Assembly (NCBI GenBank): GCA_019359235.1
Contig: JAHHHT010000034.1
Coordinates: forward strand, 32,289-96,288
Direction of reading: 5' to 3'
From: Oscillatoria princeps RMCB-10
GTDB taxonomy: Bacteria > Cyanobacteriota > Cyanobacteriia > Cyanobacteriales > Oscillatoriaceae
DNA length: 64,000 nt
The notes under the pieces are model-generated. The model saw only the letters and a list, made by a program, of their open reading frames with translations. It searched no databases and was not told the origin of the DNA. Below are positions 37,945 through 46,663 of the stretch, one piece after another. Within the stretch, counting starts at the first letter, position 1. Each line of letters opens with the position of its first letter. A program made the translations under genes and the position numbers.

Positions 37945-40182
37945 ATGTTGAAAAAACCAAACAAAAGCTGGAACCCTTCTATCTGGGCGAGTTGGAAACC
38001 CTTTGGCATCGGGGAGCAGTACCCCAACAACTACTGGGAAGTTTTTCGGGCTGTGTTCGAGAACCTCGATCAGTTCCCCTACGCCTGGAAAATTCTCAAT
38101 GAGGGAGTTTGCGACGGCTGCGCCCTGGGAACCACCGGCATGACAGACTGGACAACAGACGGCATACATGTCTGCAATGTGCGGCTGCGGCTACTGAGGC
38201 TGAACACCATGCCGGCACTCAACCCCGCACTGCTGGAAGATGTCTCGCAGTTGCAAGGTAAAAGCAGCGCAGAATTGCGCGACTTGGGGCGTCTCCCTTA
38301 CCCGATGGTGCGCCGGCGAGGAGATCCCGGATTCCGCAGAGTCAGCTGGGATGAGGCTTTGCAATTAATTGCCGATCGCATCCGCGCCAGTGGGGGTGGG
38401 GAGCGAGGGAGAGCCGGCTTTTACCTCACCAGTCGGGGAATGCCCAACGAAAACTACTACGCCGCCCAGAAAGCTGTGCGGGCGATGGGGACGAATTCCA
38501 TCGACAATGCGGCGCGGATTTGCCACTCCCCGAGCACTGCCGGTTTGAAAGCCGCCCTCGGCGTGGGAGCCACCACTTGCTCCTATAAAGATTGGATTGG
38601 CACCGATTTGCTCGTCTTCATCGGTTCCAATGTTGCCAACAACCAGCCGGTGACAGTAAAATACCTGCACTGGGCAAAAAAAGCCGGCACCAAAATAGTG
38701 GTAATTAACAACTACCGCGAACCGGGAATGGAGCGGTACTGGGTGCCCTCCATTGTGGAGAGCGCCCTGTTCGGCACCAAATTTGCTGAGCTATTTTTCC
38801 TCGTCAATGTCGGCGGCGATATCGCCTTCCTCAACGGCACGCTCAAGCACATGATTGCGAACGGCTGGCTCGACGAGTCGTTCATCCAAAATTATACCAC
38901 GGGCTTCCAGGAATTGCAAGCGCATCTCGACAGCCAGTCTTGGGAAGACATCGAGCGCGTTTCGGGGACAACCCGCGAGTCAATGCTCGCCTTCGCCCAA
39001 CTGGTGGGAGAAGCGAAAAATGCAGTATTTGTCTGGAGTATGGGCATTACCCAGCACGAGTGCGGCGAAGACAATGTGCGCTCTATTATTAATCTAGCTC
39101 TCACCAAGGGATTTGTCGGGCGAGAGGGCTGTGGGCTGATGCCGATTCGCGGACATTCTGGCGTGCAGGGTGGGGCGGAAATGGGTTGCTATTCGACGGC
39201 ATTTCCTGGCGGAAAACCCATCACCCCCCAGAATGCTGCAGAGTTGAGCGAGATGTGGGGTTTTGAAGTGCCGGTGGCAAAAGGAATGATGGCTCCTGAG
39301 ATGATTGACGCCGCTCACGAAGGGCAGCTGGATGTGCTGTTTTCCGTGGGGGGGAATTTCCTGGAAGTTATGCCAGATCCGGATTATGTAGAAGCAGCGC
39401 TGCGGCGGGTGCCTTTGCGGGCGCACATGGATATTGTGCTGTCGAGTCAAATGCTGTTAGAACCGGCAGACACAGTGGTTTTGCTGCCGGCAACTACGCG
39501 CTACGAAATTCCCGGCGGTGTGACTTCTACGAGTACGGAACGCCGCATAATTTTCAGTCCGGAAATTCCAGGGCGGCGGATTGGGGAAGCTCGTCCGGAA
39601 TGGGAAGTGATGATGGAACTGGCGCGGCGGGTTCGTCCGAAGATTGCGGAGAAGTTGCATTTCGAGGGAACGCCGGCAATCCGGGAAGAAATTGCCAAGA
39701 CTGTTTCGTTTTATGCCGGCATCGAAACGTTGAAGGAAGCGGGAGATCAGTTCCAGTATGGGGGAGAGCACCTGTGCGCGGACTGGAATTTCCCGACGCC
39801 GGATAAGAAGGCTCATTTTGGGGCGGTGTCTCTGCCGTTTAATGGGGTGCTGCCGGTGGGGACTTTCCGGGTGACAACTCGGCGGGGGAAGCAGTTTAAC
39901 AGTATGGTTCAGGAGAAGAAAGATGCGATCACGGGCGCGTTTCGGGAGGCGATTTTTATGAGTTCGGAGGATGCGGAAAAGTTGGGGTTGCAGTCGGGAG
40001 AGGCGGTGGTTTTGAGGAATGAATTCGGGGAGTTTCGCGGACAGGTGTGCGTGGTGCCGGTGCTTCCGGGAAATTTGCAGGTGCACTGGCCTGAGGGGAA
40101 TGTATTGTTAGATAAAGGGAAGCGGTCTAAGGTTGCCGGTGTTCCCGATTATAACGCCTTAGTGCGTCTGGAAAAGTTGTAG
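37945..40182 (+). CDS. FdhF/YdeP-family molybdopterin oxidoreductase
   Basis: 745 residues. The strong ribosome-binding site GGGAGGAAG lies just before ATG. The protein matches the formate-dehydrogenase-like FdhF/YdeP group, which binds bis-MGD. NAARICHSPSTAGL carries Cys193 at the position held by selenocysteine or Cys in formate dehydrogenases. IGSNVANNQPV, NNYREPGMERYW and GHSGVQGGAEMG are family landmarks. N-terminal cysteines (GVCDGC...HVC) are present but a full four-Cys Fe-S motif is not clear, as in YdeP. The electron donor and partner are unknown; formate is the default guess. FdhD, needed to sulfurate the cofactor, is encoded about 5 kb downstream. Confidence 0.9.
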   Translation: MLKKPNKSWNPSIWASWKPFGIGEQYPNNYWEVFRAVFENLDQFPYAWKILNEGVCDGCALGTTGMTDWTTDGIHVCNVRLRLLRLNTMPALNPALLEDVSQLQGKSSAELRDLGRLPYPMVRRRGDPGFRRVSWDEALQLIADRIRASGGGERGRAGFYLTSRGMPNENYYAAQKAVRAMGTNSIDNAARICHSPSTAGLKAALGVGATTCSYKDWIGTDLLVFIGSNVANNQPVTVKYLHWAKKAGTKIVVINNYREPGMERYWVPSIVESALFGTKFAELFFLVNVGGDIAFLNGTLKHMIANGWLDESFIQNYTTGFQELQAHLDSQSWEDIERVSGTTRESMLAFAQLVGEAKNAVFVWSMGITQHECGEDNVRSIINLALTKGFVGREGCGLMPIRGHSGVQGGAEMGCYSTAFPGGKPITPQNAAELSEMWGFEVPVAKGMMAPEMIDAAHEGQLDVLFSVGGNFLEVMPDPDYVEAALRRVPLRAHMDIVLSSQMLLEPADTVVLLPATTRYEIPGGVTSTSTERRIIFSPEIPGRRIGEARPEWEVMMELARRVRPKIAEKLHFEGTPAIREEIAKTVSFYAGIETLKEAGDQFQYGGEHLCADWNFPTPDKKAHFGAVSLPFNGVLPVGTFRVTTRRGKQFNSMVQEKKDAITGAFREAIFMSSEDAEKLGLQSGEAVVLRNEFGEFRGQVCVVPVLPGNLQVHWPEGNVLLDKGKRSKVAGVPDYNALVRLEKL

Positions 40183-40300
40183 GTTTTTTCGGGGAGAACC
40201 CCACCCCCCAACCCCCTTCCCGCATGCGGGGAGGGGGAGAATGCGGGGAGGGGGAGATTGGGACGTAGGACAGGCGTTCCCTCCGATCCTACTGTCCCAA

Positions 40301-40436
40301 TATAGCAGTGCGCAGTCAGTTTAGGACATGCTTGATATGAATTCTAGGCGTAGGGCAGGCGTCTCGCCTGCCCTCAAGATATCTGGGACAGGCGAGACGC
40401 CTGTCCTACGTCCTAACCTAAGTGCCTACTGCTATA
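40301..40436. mobile_element. MITE-like element, copy 2
   Basis: 136 bp. It begins TATAGCAGTGCGCAGTCAGT then TTAGGAC. The far end, read on the other strand, is TATAGCAGTAGGCACTTAGG then TTAGGAC. The best-preserved copy of this family in the window, with arms of about 27 bp and no coding capacity. Confidence 0.7.
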
Positions 40437-40519
40437 AAAGGCGTAGCACAGTAGGGTGTGTTGCCCTCTTAGGGCAACGCACCTTCCCGACAACTCACCA
40501 ATTGCAACTTTTTTCTCGA

Positions 40520-40750
40520 ACGATGGAGCTCAGAGCTCGGACGATGGAGCTCAGAGCTCGAACGATGGAGCTCGGAGCTCGAACGATGGAGTTCGGAGCT
40601 CGAACGATGGAGCTCCGAGCTCGGACGATGGAGCTCCGAGCTCGGACGATGGAGCTCTGAGCTCGGACGATGGAGCTCAGAGCTCGAACGATGGAGTTCA
40701 GAGCTCGGACGATGGAGCTCGGAGCTCGGACGATGGAGTTCTGAGCTCGG
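40520..40750. repeat. 21-bp tandem array, 11 copies
   Basis: Exactly 231 nt of the unit ACGATGGAGCTCNGAGCTCGR with few substitutions. The period is a multiple of three and frames on both strands are open, giving artefactual heptapeptide repeats (SSDDGAQ, MELRART, RALSSIV). Each unit holds two GAGCTC palindromes. It lies just after the WD40 remnant stop codon on the minus strand. Confidence 0.9.
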
Positions 40751-40759
40751 ACAGCACCC

Positions 40760-40876
40760 TCAGAACGGTTCACCGATAGGATTGCCCTTCAAGTCCCACA
40801 ACCGCACTGTACCGTCCCCACCGCCGCTGACGACTGTTTTCCCATCCGGACTGATGGCGACTAAGCTGACAGCATC
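40760..40876 (-). pseudogene. WD40-repeat protein C-terminal remnant
   Basis: 38 codons ending in TGA read VSLVAISPDGKTVVSGG then DGTVRLWDLKGNPIGEPF, one full WD40 blade with the DGTVRLWD signature. It is fused directly to the stop codon of the GC-rich gene at 40877. The rest of the propeller gene is absent from this side of the foreign segment. Confidence 0.85.
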
Positions 40877-42943
40877 CTACTCCACCGGCTGCCAGGCCCG
40901 GTAGACCGGCATCTCCCCGGTGAAGTCCACCACATAGCCCTGCTTGCCGTCGTTGGCGCTCAGCACGCCACCCTTGAGGCTGAAGTAGGGCGAGGCGAAC
41001 ACCGGCCAATCGGCGAAATCGACCGGCTTGCCATCGATGCTGGCCACCGCTCGCTCTCCGGCGGTGCTGTACCGCATGCGCAGCTTCCTGCCGCCTGGAG
41101 TGATGTAGGAAACTGCCATGTCCGTCGCGAAGGCACTGTCATCAACGCTGGTGGCTCGCACTGCGGCGGCGAAAGCGCCGATGCTCTTGTAGGCGCTGCT
41201 GTCGGCGGTGTGGAGGATGAAGCCGACGTGACGCCCATCGACGATCAGGGCCGGCTGGCCCAGGGCCACCTGGCCGCTGCGCTCGGCCCGCTCACTGTCC
41301 TTGTCGCTTGGGGCGAGGGTGCCGATCCGGGCCGAGCCACCCAGCGGACGCAGGGCCAGGTAGGCGTCGTTGACCTGGAGGAACCACCAGTCCCCCGACT
41401 GGACTGGTGCCCGGCCCTCGGGCAGGGAGAGGTAGATGTACGGCGGGCATTTGGCGAGTTCGTCCTTGATGCGGTTGGCGATCCACGCTTCGCGCTCCTC
41501 GGGCCGCACGGCGGTCACATGCAGGGTCATCTTGGGATGGCCGCCGGCCTCTGGATCTGGTTCCAGGCGACGTTCGATCTGGCCCTCGACCAGGGCCCGC
41601 TCGAAGGCGGCGGCGGCCTCCTCCTGCAGATCCGCGGCCTCGGGGATGTGGCTGATCAGGATCAGGGTGCCCTCGTGCTGCATGGTCTGGTCGTACTTGC
41701 CCAGACCATCCCCACGACGGTCGGCCCAGGGGTGGCCACCGGTAAGGGCTGCAGCCTCGCCCCGCTCGTTGCCGGCAGCGGTGAACTGCCAGCGCACCGT
41801 CTGCCCGTGCGGATCGTAGCCGTGCCACAAGCTGCCGAGGGTGTAGCGCGGGCTGATCCACAGGATCTCCTGGGTGACGTTGGCCTGCGGTTCGATGTTC
41901 AGGCCGAACCAGTAGTTCGGCTTGCTGCCGCGCACCGCCACCGGCAGCTGCGGTAGCTCGCGCCGGGCGATGTGGCTGAGTACGGCGTTGGGACGCCAGG
42001 AACTGGTGGCCGGATGCATGGCGTAGCGGAAGTCGGCCACCTCGCGGTCGGGCAGGTTGGCGGTGCTGCCCCACCAGAGCCAACCGCTCTGGTCTGCAAT
42101 CTGGCCGGCTGGACGATCGGCATAGCCGCGCTGGCTGGGCCCGGAGAGGATGCCGTCTGTGTACTTGAGGCTGTAGGCACCCACATAGTAGTCGAGGGCG
42201 GCGGCGGCGAGCAGGCGCACCTCCGGGTCCTCGGCGAAGTCGTACACGTTGATCATGCTGTGGGTGGAGAACATGTGATAGGTGGCCGATTCCCACTCGC
42301 CCATACCGTAGTGGTAGAGGTTGCGCACATACGAGCGCAGCCACTCCTTGCGGTCGGCCAGGGCCTCGGCCCGGCCCCGATGGGCGATGCCGCGCTCGCC
42401 CTCGAGGAACAGCGGCACCACCAGGGCGCTGGCGTACCACATCACCTTGTGGTTTTCCGTGCCGCTGCCGTTCAGGTAGGCGTCATAGTTCCAGGCGTGC
42501 TCCGCCAGGCTGGCCCGGGTCTTGGGAGTGAGCACGTCGCCCCACAGGGGCAAGAAGCGGGCCCAGTTCACCGCCGCGAAGTGGTAGTGTTCGCGCGGGG
42601 AGCGGTCGTCGTTGATCAGCGTGCGGGCCTGCCTGTCCTGCGGGTCAACCATCAGCCGGGCCATAGCGGCTGTGGGCAGGTACTTGCCCGGATCGCCGCT
42701 GCGAAAGTAGCCGCGCCGCCAGCGTTCGAGATCCTCGGTCGCCAGACCGCGGACGATGCGCTCAGCGCGTGCCCGCAGGCCCGCAGCATCGGGGTAGGTC
42801 TGGGGATCGGCGGCGGGGGCGCTATCGGCAGCCGGATGTGGCCGCACCTCGGCGCTGCGCCAGGTCAGCGCCCCCACCTGGGCATGGGCACTGATACAGA
42901 TGGCTGCAATCACGATCGGGGCTCTGAGACGATGGGCGAACAT
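40877..42943 (-). CDS. Secreted hypothetical protein, probably horizontally acquired
   Basis: 688 residues with a signal peptide (RLRAPIVIAAICISAHAQ). Codon use is strongly GC-biased (GCC, CTG, CGC) unlike neighbours. The Trp/Tyr/His-rich N-terminal half (WNYDAYLNGSGTENHKVMW, YGMGEWESATYHMFSTHSMINVYD) resembles alpha/alpha-toroid proteins such as heparinase-like lyases, but I cannot assign a family. The C-terminal half is beta-rich. It could be a polysaccharide-acting enzyme in the periplasm. It abuts a WD40 remnant on one side and AT-rich repeat DNA on the other. Contamination or assembly chimera should be considered along with transfer. Confidence 0.75.
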   Translation of the reverse strand: MFAHRLRAPIVIAAICISAHAQVGALTWRSAEVRPHPAADSAPAADPQTYPDAAGLRARAERIVRGLATEDLERWRRGYFRSGDPGKYLPTAAMARLMVDPQDRQARTLINDDRSPREHYHFAAVNWARFLPLWGDVLTPKTRASLAEHAWNYDAYLNGSGTENHKVMWYASALVVPLFLEGERGIAHRGRAEALADRKEWLRSYVRNLYHYGMGEWESATYHMFSTHSMINVYDFAEDPEVRLLAAAALDYYVGAYSLKYTDGILSGPSQRGYADRPAGQIADQSGWLWWGSTANLPDREVADFRYAMHPATSSWRPNAVLSHIARRELPQLPVAVRGSKPNYWFGLNIEPQANVTQEILWISPRYTLGSLWHGYDPHGQTVRWQFTAAGNERGEAAALTGGHPWADRRGDGLGKYDQTMQHEGTLILISHIPEAADLQEEAAAAFERALVEGQIERRLEPDPEAGGHPKMTLHVTAVRPEEREAWIANRIKDELAKCPPYIYLSLPEGRAPVQSGDWWFLQVNDAYLALRPLGGSARIGTLAPSDKDSERAERSGQVALGQPALIVDGRHVGFILHTADSSAYKSIGAFAAAVRATSVDDSAFATDMAVSYITPGGRKLRMRYSTAGERAVASIDGKPVDFADWPVFASPYFSLKGGVLSANDGKQGYVVDFTGEMPVYRAWQPVE

Positions 42944-42996
42944 ACGACCTCCTAGAATTGTGATGCGGGCGGCGGACAGAATCGTTGATGCGATGT

Positions 42997-43125
42997 TTAC
43001 CCGCCGGCGAGGATGGCGTCGATACCGGCCAGTTCCTCTGCATCGAAATCCGTGCCCCGTTGCGCCGCCACGCTGTCGAAGATGTAAAGAAAGCCGGCTG
43101 GGGTTGCCTGAGCAAAATTTATCAT
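42997..43125 (-). CDS. Possible 42-residue small ORF at the foreign-segment edge
   Basis: From ATG 43125: MINFAQATPAGFLYIFDSVA then AQRGTDFDAEELAGIDAILAGG. The GC-rich part has coding-like codon use. It may be the 3' end of a longer acquired gene cut at about 43113, with the first few codons supplied by local DNA. No ribosome-binding site is visible. Confidence 0.35.
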   Translation of the reverse strand: MINFAQATPAGFLYIFDSVAAQRGTDFDAEELAGIDAILAGG

Positions 43126-43374
43126 TTCACTGAGGGAAAATAGCCTCGCGCTCGGAGATTTTTTATAAGGGAATCCTTAAGAAATGCAGGGAGTGAGAAA
43201 CCGGGTTTTTTTGCTGGGGCAGCTGATATATAATGGCCCCCAACCGGAGGGCGGTGTCCCCAGGGAGACAGCCCCAGTTTCTAGCTTCTTCACTTGGGAG
43301 CATCCCACTATTCCGGCGAACTTTGTGTCTTTAGCCCTTGTCATGCGGGCGAAAGTCTGTCGCAGTGAGTTTAT

Positions 43375-43566
43375 AAGATGCTGTTGGCGAATTGATGTGG
43401 GTAATACCCCACCCTATACCCCGTTTTGGGAGTGGGGTTTTCGGTTTGTCTGCAGGTAGCATTAGGGGAAGGGCCCAACCCCAAAGTGCTACCCACAACC
43501 GAACAACCAACCCCCAAAAGAAAACGTAGGGTGTAAGCCCCCAGATCAATTCGCCAACAGCATCTT
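43375..43566. mobile_element. 192-bp element with 22-bp perfect inverted ends
   Basis: The ends are AAGATGCTGTTGGCGAATTG plus two bases and their exact complement. The interior also pairs partly (accccaccctatac with gtagggtgtaag; gttttgggagtgggg with ccaacccccaaaag). No coding sequence. It lies beside the GC-rich foreign segment and is unrelated to the TATAGCA elements. Confidence 0.7.
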
Positions 43567-43716
43567 TCTAATCCCCAGGAGCCTAAAAGACAAAGAAACA
43601 AGCAAACCCCCCCTCCCACCAAGTGGGGGAGGGGGTTGGGAAGTGGGGTTCCCCCGCCGCCCCCAACCTCCGAAAAACCGGCTATAATAGAAGGGTTCGG
43701 AGTTGGGGCAAAAATT

Positions 43717-44010
43717 ATGCAACCGATTCGACAAGGGGATGTCATTTTACTGCCGGTGGGGCAGACAGAAGGGCAAAAGCTATCTCACCTGACTCTTGCG
43801 GAAGGTGAAGTGACTGGACACAAACACCGCATCAGCAAGGGAACGGCGGAACTGTACGAAAAAACCGGCACTCTCTACCTGAAGGTTCTTTCTGAAACCG
43901 CAACTTTAAGCCACGAAGACCATCAGGCGCTCGCCATTCCCCAAGGCAGCTGGATGGTGCGGATTCAGCGAGAATACGAGCCGAAAGGATGGAGGCTTAT
44001 AACAGATTAG
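43717..44010 (+). CDS. Small conserved protein upstream of DUF6745 gene
   Basis: 97 residues from ATG 43717 (MQPIRQGDVILLPVG); an earlier in-frame start would add a Pro-rich artefact from repeat DNA. It has a Thr/His-rich centre (EGEVTGHKHRISKGTAELYE) and a predicted all-beta profile. I do not know a function. It is followed after 1 nt by the DUF6745 gene, a pairing that points to a shared role. Confidence 0.7.
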   Translation: MQPIRQGDVILLPVGQTEGQKLSHLTLAEGEVTGHKHRISKGTAELYEKTGTLYLKVLSETATLSHEDHQALAIPQGSWMVRIQREYEPKGWRLITD

Positions 44011-44011
44011 C

Positions 44012-45025
44012 ATGGAAAACCTTACTGCCGAGCAAGAGGCGCTGATTCCTGCGTACCGGGAAAAGTGGAGGGCGCTCGCTCTTTCTACAGAGCCGGTGAA
44101 TCGCCAGCAAGCGTCTGAGGCGGTAAAATCCGCCTATTGGGCGAGCGGGTTGAAACAGCCTCAGATTCTTTTTTATGACAGCCCTTACACGGCTTTTAAC
44201 ACTGCTGTGCCCCTGCTGGGAACCCTGCTGAACAGCCAGCTGAACGCCCAGTTGCGGGGATGTTTGGAGGGCGAGCTGTCGAGCGAGCAATGGGATGTCT
44301 GGGAGCAACTTAGCAACCGGCTGTGGGAGCAATTAGGCGGGGAATTCAACAGCCAGCTGAGCGCGGAACTGAACAGCCGGTTGAAAAAGCAGCTGAGCGA
44401 CGTGTTAAGTGAGTGCGTTCAGCCAGAAGTTTGGGCGTGTGATGGCAGCTGGCTGGATTATTGCGCCTCGGTTTTAAATGGCGCTCTCAATCAAAGAAAA
44501 TGGCAAGCGTATCAGGATATAGTTAAGTATTGCGGCTGGATTTTCCCTTATGAAACGATTTGTCTCGTCTGCAACCGCCCTCGCCAGCTTCGCTTCGACA
44601 GCCAGCAGCGGCTCCACGCAGAAGGAGAGCCGGCAATTGAGTTTGCTGATGGGTTCTGCGTCTGGGCTTATCACGGCGTCAGGCTGCCAGAAAAATACGG
44701 AAAACTGCACCCCCCCCAGTGGCAATCGCAATGGCTTTTAAAGGAGAAAAATGCTGAACTTCGGCGGGCGCTCATCGGGGGGATCGGTTACGGTAGAATA
44801 GGGCAAGAATTGCGAGCGACTGAATTAGATTGCTGGCAAGAGTACACACTATTAAGAATCAAGAATCGTGTTGATGTGGAGCCAATTAATCTGTTAAAGA
44901 TGGTTTGCCCCAGCACCGGCCACACCCACGCCACCCGGGTGCCGCCTGATGTAAAATCAGCTAGGGAGGCGATTCGCTGGGTGAACTGGGGAGTCGATCC
45001 AGAGGAATTTTCCGCGCAAACCTAA
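44012..45025 (+). CDS. DUF6745 family protein
   Basis: 337 residues. The C-terminal two-thirds (EPAIEFADGFCVWAYHGVRLP...NAELRRALIGGIGYGRI) fits DUF6745. The N-terminal part has a Gln/Leu/Asn-rich degenerate repeat (NSQLNAQLRGCLEGELSSEQ; NRLWEQLGGEFNSQLSAELN). HTHATRVPPDVKSAREAIRW near the end is conserved in such proteins. The function is unknown. It starts 1 nt after the small gene, and its TAA overlaps the fdhD ATG by one base, so all three are one operon. Confidence 0.8.
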   Translation: MENLTAEQEALIPAYREKWRALALSTEPVNRQQASEAVKSAYWASGLKQPQILFYDSPYTAFNTAVPLLGTLLNSQLNAQLRGCLEGELSSEQWDVWEQLSNRLWEQLGGEFNSQLSAELNSRLKKQLSDVLSECVQPEVWACDGSWLDYCASVLNGALNQRKWQAYQDIVKYCGWIFPYETICLVCNRPRQLRFDSQQRLHAEGEPAIEFADGFCVWAYHGVRLPEKYGKLHPPQWQSQWLLKEKNAELRRALIGGIGYGRIGQELRATELDCWQEYTLLRIKNRVDVEPINLLKMVCPSTGHTHATRVPPDVKSAREAIRWVNWGVDPEEFSAQT

Positions 45026-45873
45026 TGAAAACGCCGACAGGAAGCAAAACCAAAAACCGAGTCTGGGTGGTAGAAAATGGCAAAGTGCGCTCCCACACAG
45101 ACTGTCTCGTCACCGAAGAACCCCTGGAAATCCGCCTGATTGCCGGTGGGGTGCGCCGCACGGTGGCTGTTACCATGCGCACCCCCGGAAATGACTTCGA
45201 GCTCGCAGCCGGTTTTCTCTACACTGAGGGAGTTATTGCCAACCGGCAAGATATCCGCCGCATCAGTTACTGCGTCAATCCCGACACAGATGGCTCCCAG
45301 CGCTACAATATCCTTAACGTGGCACTCACCGGCGACACACTCCCCGATTTGGCAACCCTAGAGCGCCACTTCTACACCACCAGCGCCTGCGGAGTTTGCG
45401 GAAAAACCAGCCTGGAAGCATTGCGCCTGCGCGGGTGCTCAGCCATCCCTCCCGGACCAACTGTTTCCGCCGAGGTTCTGTGCACTCTCCCGGAAAAGCT
45501 TCGGGAATCCCAGCGCGTCTTCCAGCGCACCGGCGGATTGCACGCTGCAGCCCTTTTCAACACTTTTGGCGAACTGCTGGCGGTGCGGGAAGATGTGGGC
45601 CGGCACAACGCCCTTGATAAACTGATAGGCTCCGCTCTCCTCAGCGATCGCCTCCCCCTCTCAGACTGTATCCTTATGGTGAGCGGGCGCTCCAGTTTTG
45701 AAATATTGCAAAAATCCCTCGCCGCCGGAATTCCCATTGTCTGCGCCGTTTCAGCCGCCAGCAGTCTTGCAGTGCAGCTCGCCGAAGAGTTCGGCATCAC
45801 CCTGATCGGATTCCTGCGCGGCGAGCGATTCAATGTCTATTCCGGCATAGATCGGGTTATCGCAAACCCCTGA
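45025..45873 (+). CDS. fdhD: Formate dehydrogenase accessory sulfurtransferase FdhD
   Basis: 282 residues. FdhD passes sulfur from IscS to the molybdenum cofactor of formate dehydrogenases. The active-site C-x2-C is in SACGVCGKTSLEAL. Other landmarks are EEPLEIRL, TPGNDFELAAGFLYTEGVI, RTGGLHAAALF, REDVGRHNALDKLIG and SGRSSFEILQK. It overlaps the DUF6745 gene by 1 nt. Its client is most likely the FdhF/YdeP-type protein at 37945-40182, though the two are now separated by about 3.5 kb of repeats and foreign DNA plus two genes. Confidence 0.95.
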   Translation: MKTPTGSKTKNRVWVVENGKVRSHTDCLVTEEPLEIRLIAGGVRRTVAVTMRTPGNDFELAAGFLYTEGVIANRQDIRRISYCVNPDTDGSQRYNILNVALTGDTLPDLATLERHFYTTSACGVCGKTSLEALRLRGCSAIPPGPTVSAEVLCTLPEKLRESQRVFQRTGGLHAAALFNTFGELLAVREDVGRHNALDKLIGSALLSDRLPLSDCILMVSGRSSFEILQKSLAAGIPIVCAVSAASSLAVQLAEEFGITLIGFLRGERFNVYSGIDRVIANP

Positions 45874-45934
45874 AAGCCCAAATATTGCAGTTCGCAACAC
45901 ACAACTTTATATAAAGCCCGGTAAAACTCTCTAC

Positions 45935-46663
45935 TTACTCCCCTTCTCTTCCTTGGCGCTCTTGGCGTCTACCCTGCGGGAAGCCGCTGGCGCGTCTATG
46001 GCGGTTTAATAAAAAAGCCTTACTCCCTGACTCAGCAAGAGCCACCGGCACATTTCTAAATGTGCTTGTCTCGTGGACAGAAATATCGATGTTGCTAACT
46101 TCTAGTGGCACCTTCAGCACCACAGAGGCATCCACCGACTGACCTTTGCTCATATTCATCAGAGAAATCAATCCCGATGAGCGCGTTTCAGGCTCTGCTG
46201 GTGGGTAGATGTCGTCGGTAACAGGATTGCGAGCACCTGTCTGGCTGACATCGAGCATTTCACCGCCGTCCATATCATCCAGCACATCAATCCGCATCTG
46301 CACCTTCACCTCTTCAGAATTTTGCGCAATTCTCTGCACCGAGAGCAACTCCACTTGCGCCTTATTTCCCAAACTCTGCTCCACAAATTGTCCGGGTGCA
46401 ATACTTGCCGGTGCCGGCGTGGCGGGGGCACTGTTGGGTGGCTCGACTGAGGCGGTGTTGCCTGTATCCGTTTGATTGAAGTTGAAGGTATTTTTTACAT
46501 CCCCCGCTTCGATGGCTCGATACAGCAAGTAACCGCCGGCACCGGCAAGCAGCAAGAGTACAGTAACCGCCCCTGCCAAAAAGCTGTTAAAACTCCTGCC
46601 TCTGCGACGCCCGATCTGTGCGTGCCCTGCCGGTCTTTCTCTATCTTGATTGCGGACTTTCAT
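45935..46663 (-). CDS. Membrane-anchored hypothetical protein with repeat-derived tail
   Basis: 242 residues. A basic N-terminus (RERPAGHAQIGRRRGR) and a single membrane segment (~29-50; FLAGAVTVLLLLAGAGGYLLY) are followed by a Pro/Ala linker (NSAPATPAPASIAPG). A beta-rich extracytoplasmic domain (AQVELLSVQRIAQNSEEVKV...SVDASVVLKVPLEVSNI) resembles DUF4352-like folds. The final ~22 residues (RHRRASGFPQGRRQERQGRE) are encoded by a dispersed repeat, so the native stop was probably lost or lies inside it. The role is unknown. Confidence 0.65.
   Translation of the reverse strand: MKVRNQDRERPAGHAQIGRRRGRSFNSFLAGAVTVLLLLAGAGGYLLYRAIEAGDVKNTFNFNQTDTGNTASVEPPNSAPATPAPASIAPGQFVEQSLGNKAQVELLSVQRIAQNSEEVKVQMRIDVLDDMDGGEMLDVSQTGARNPVTDDIYPPAEPETRSSGLISLMNMSKGQSVDASVVLKVPLEVSNIDISVHETSTFRNVPVALAESGSKAFLLNRHRRASGFPQGRRQERQGREGE
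45949..46007. repeat. 'cttggcg' repeat, second nested copy
   Basis: Nearly identical to 1034-1091, including the nested taccctgcgggaagccgc segment. It forms the last ~20 codons of the gene ending at 45935. Confidence 0.75.

Noticed and set aside
40328..40779. Open frames across the 21-bp array that give heptapeptide-repeat proteins on both strands
   Set aside because: All follow from a period divisible by three; no ribosome-binding site, and part of the frame comes from the MITE-like element.
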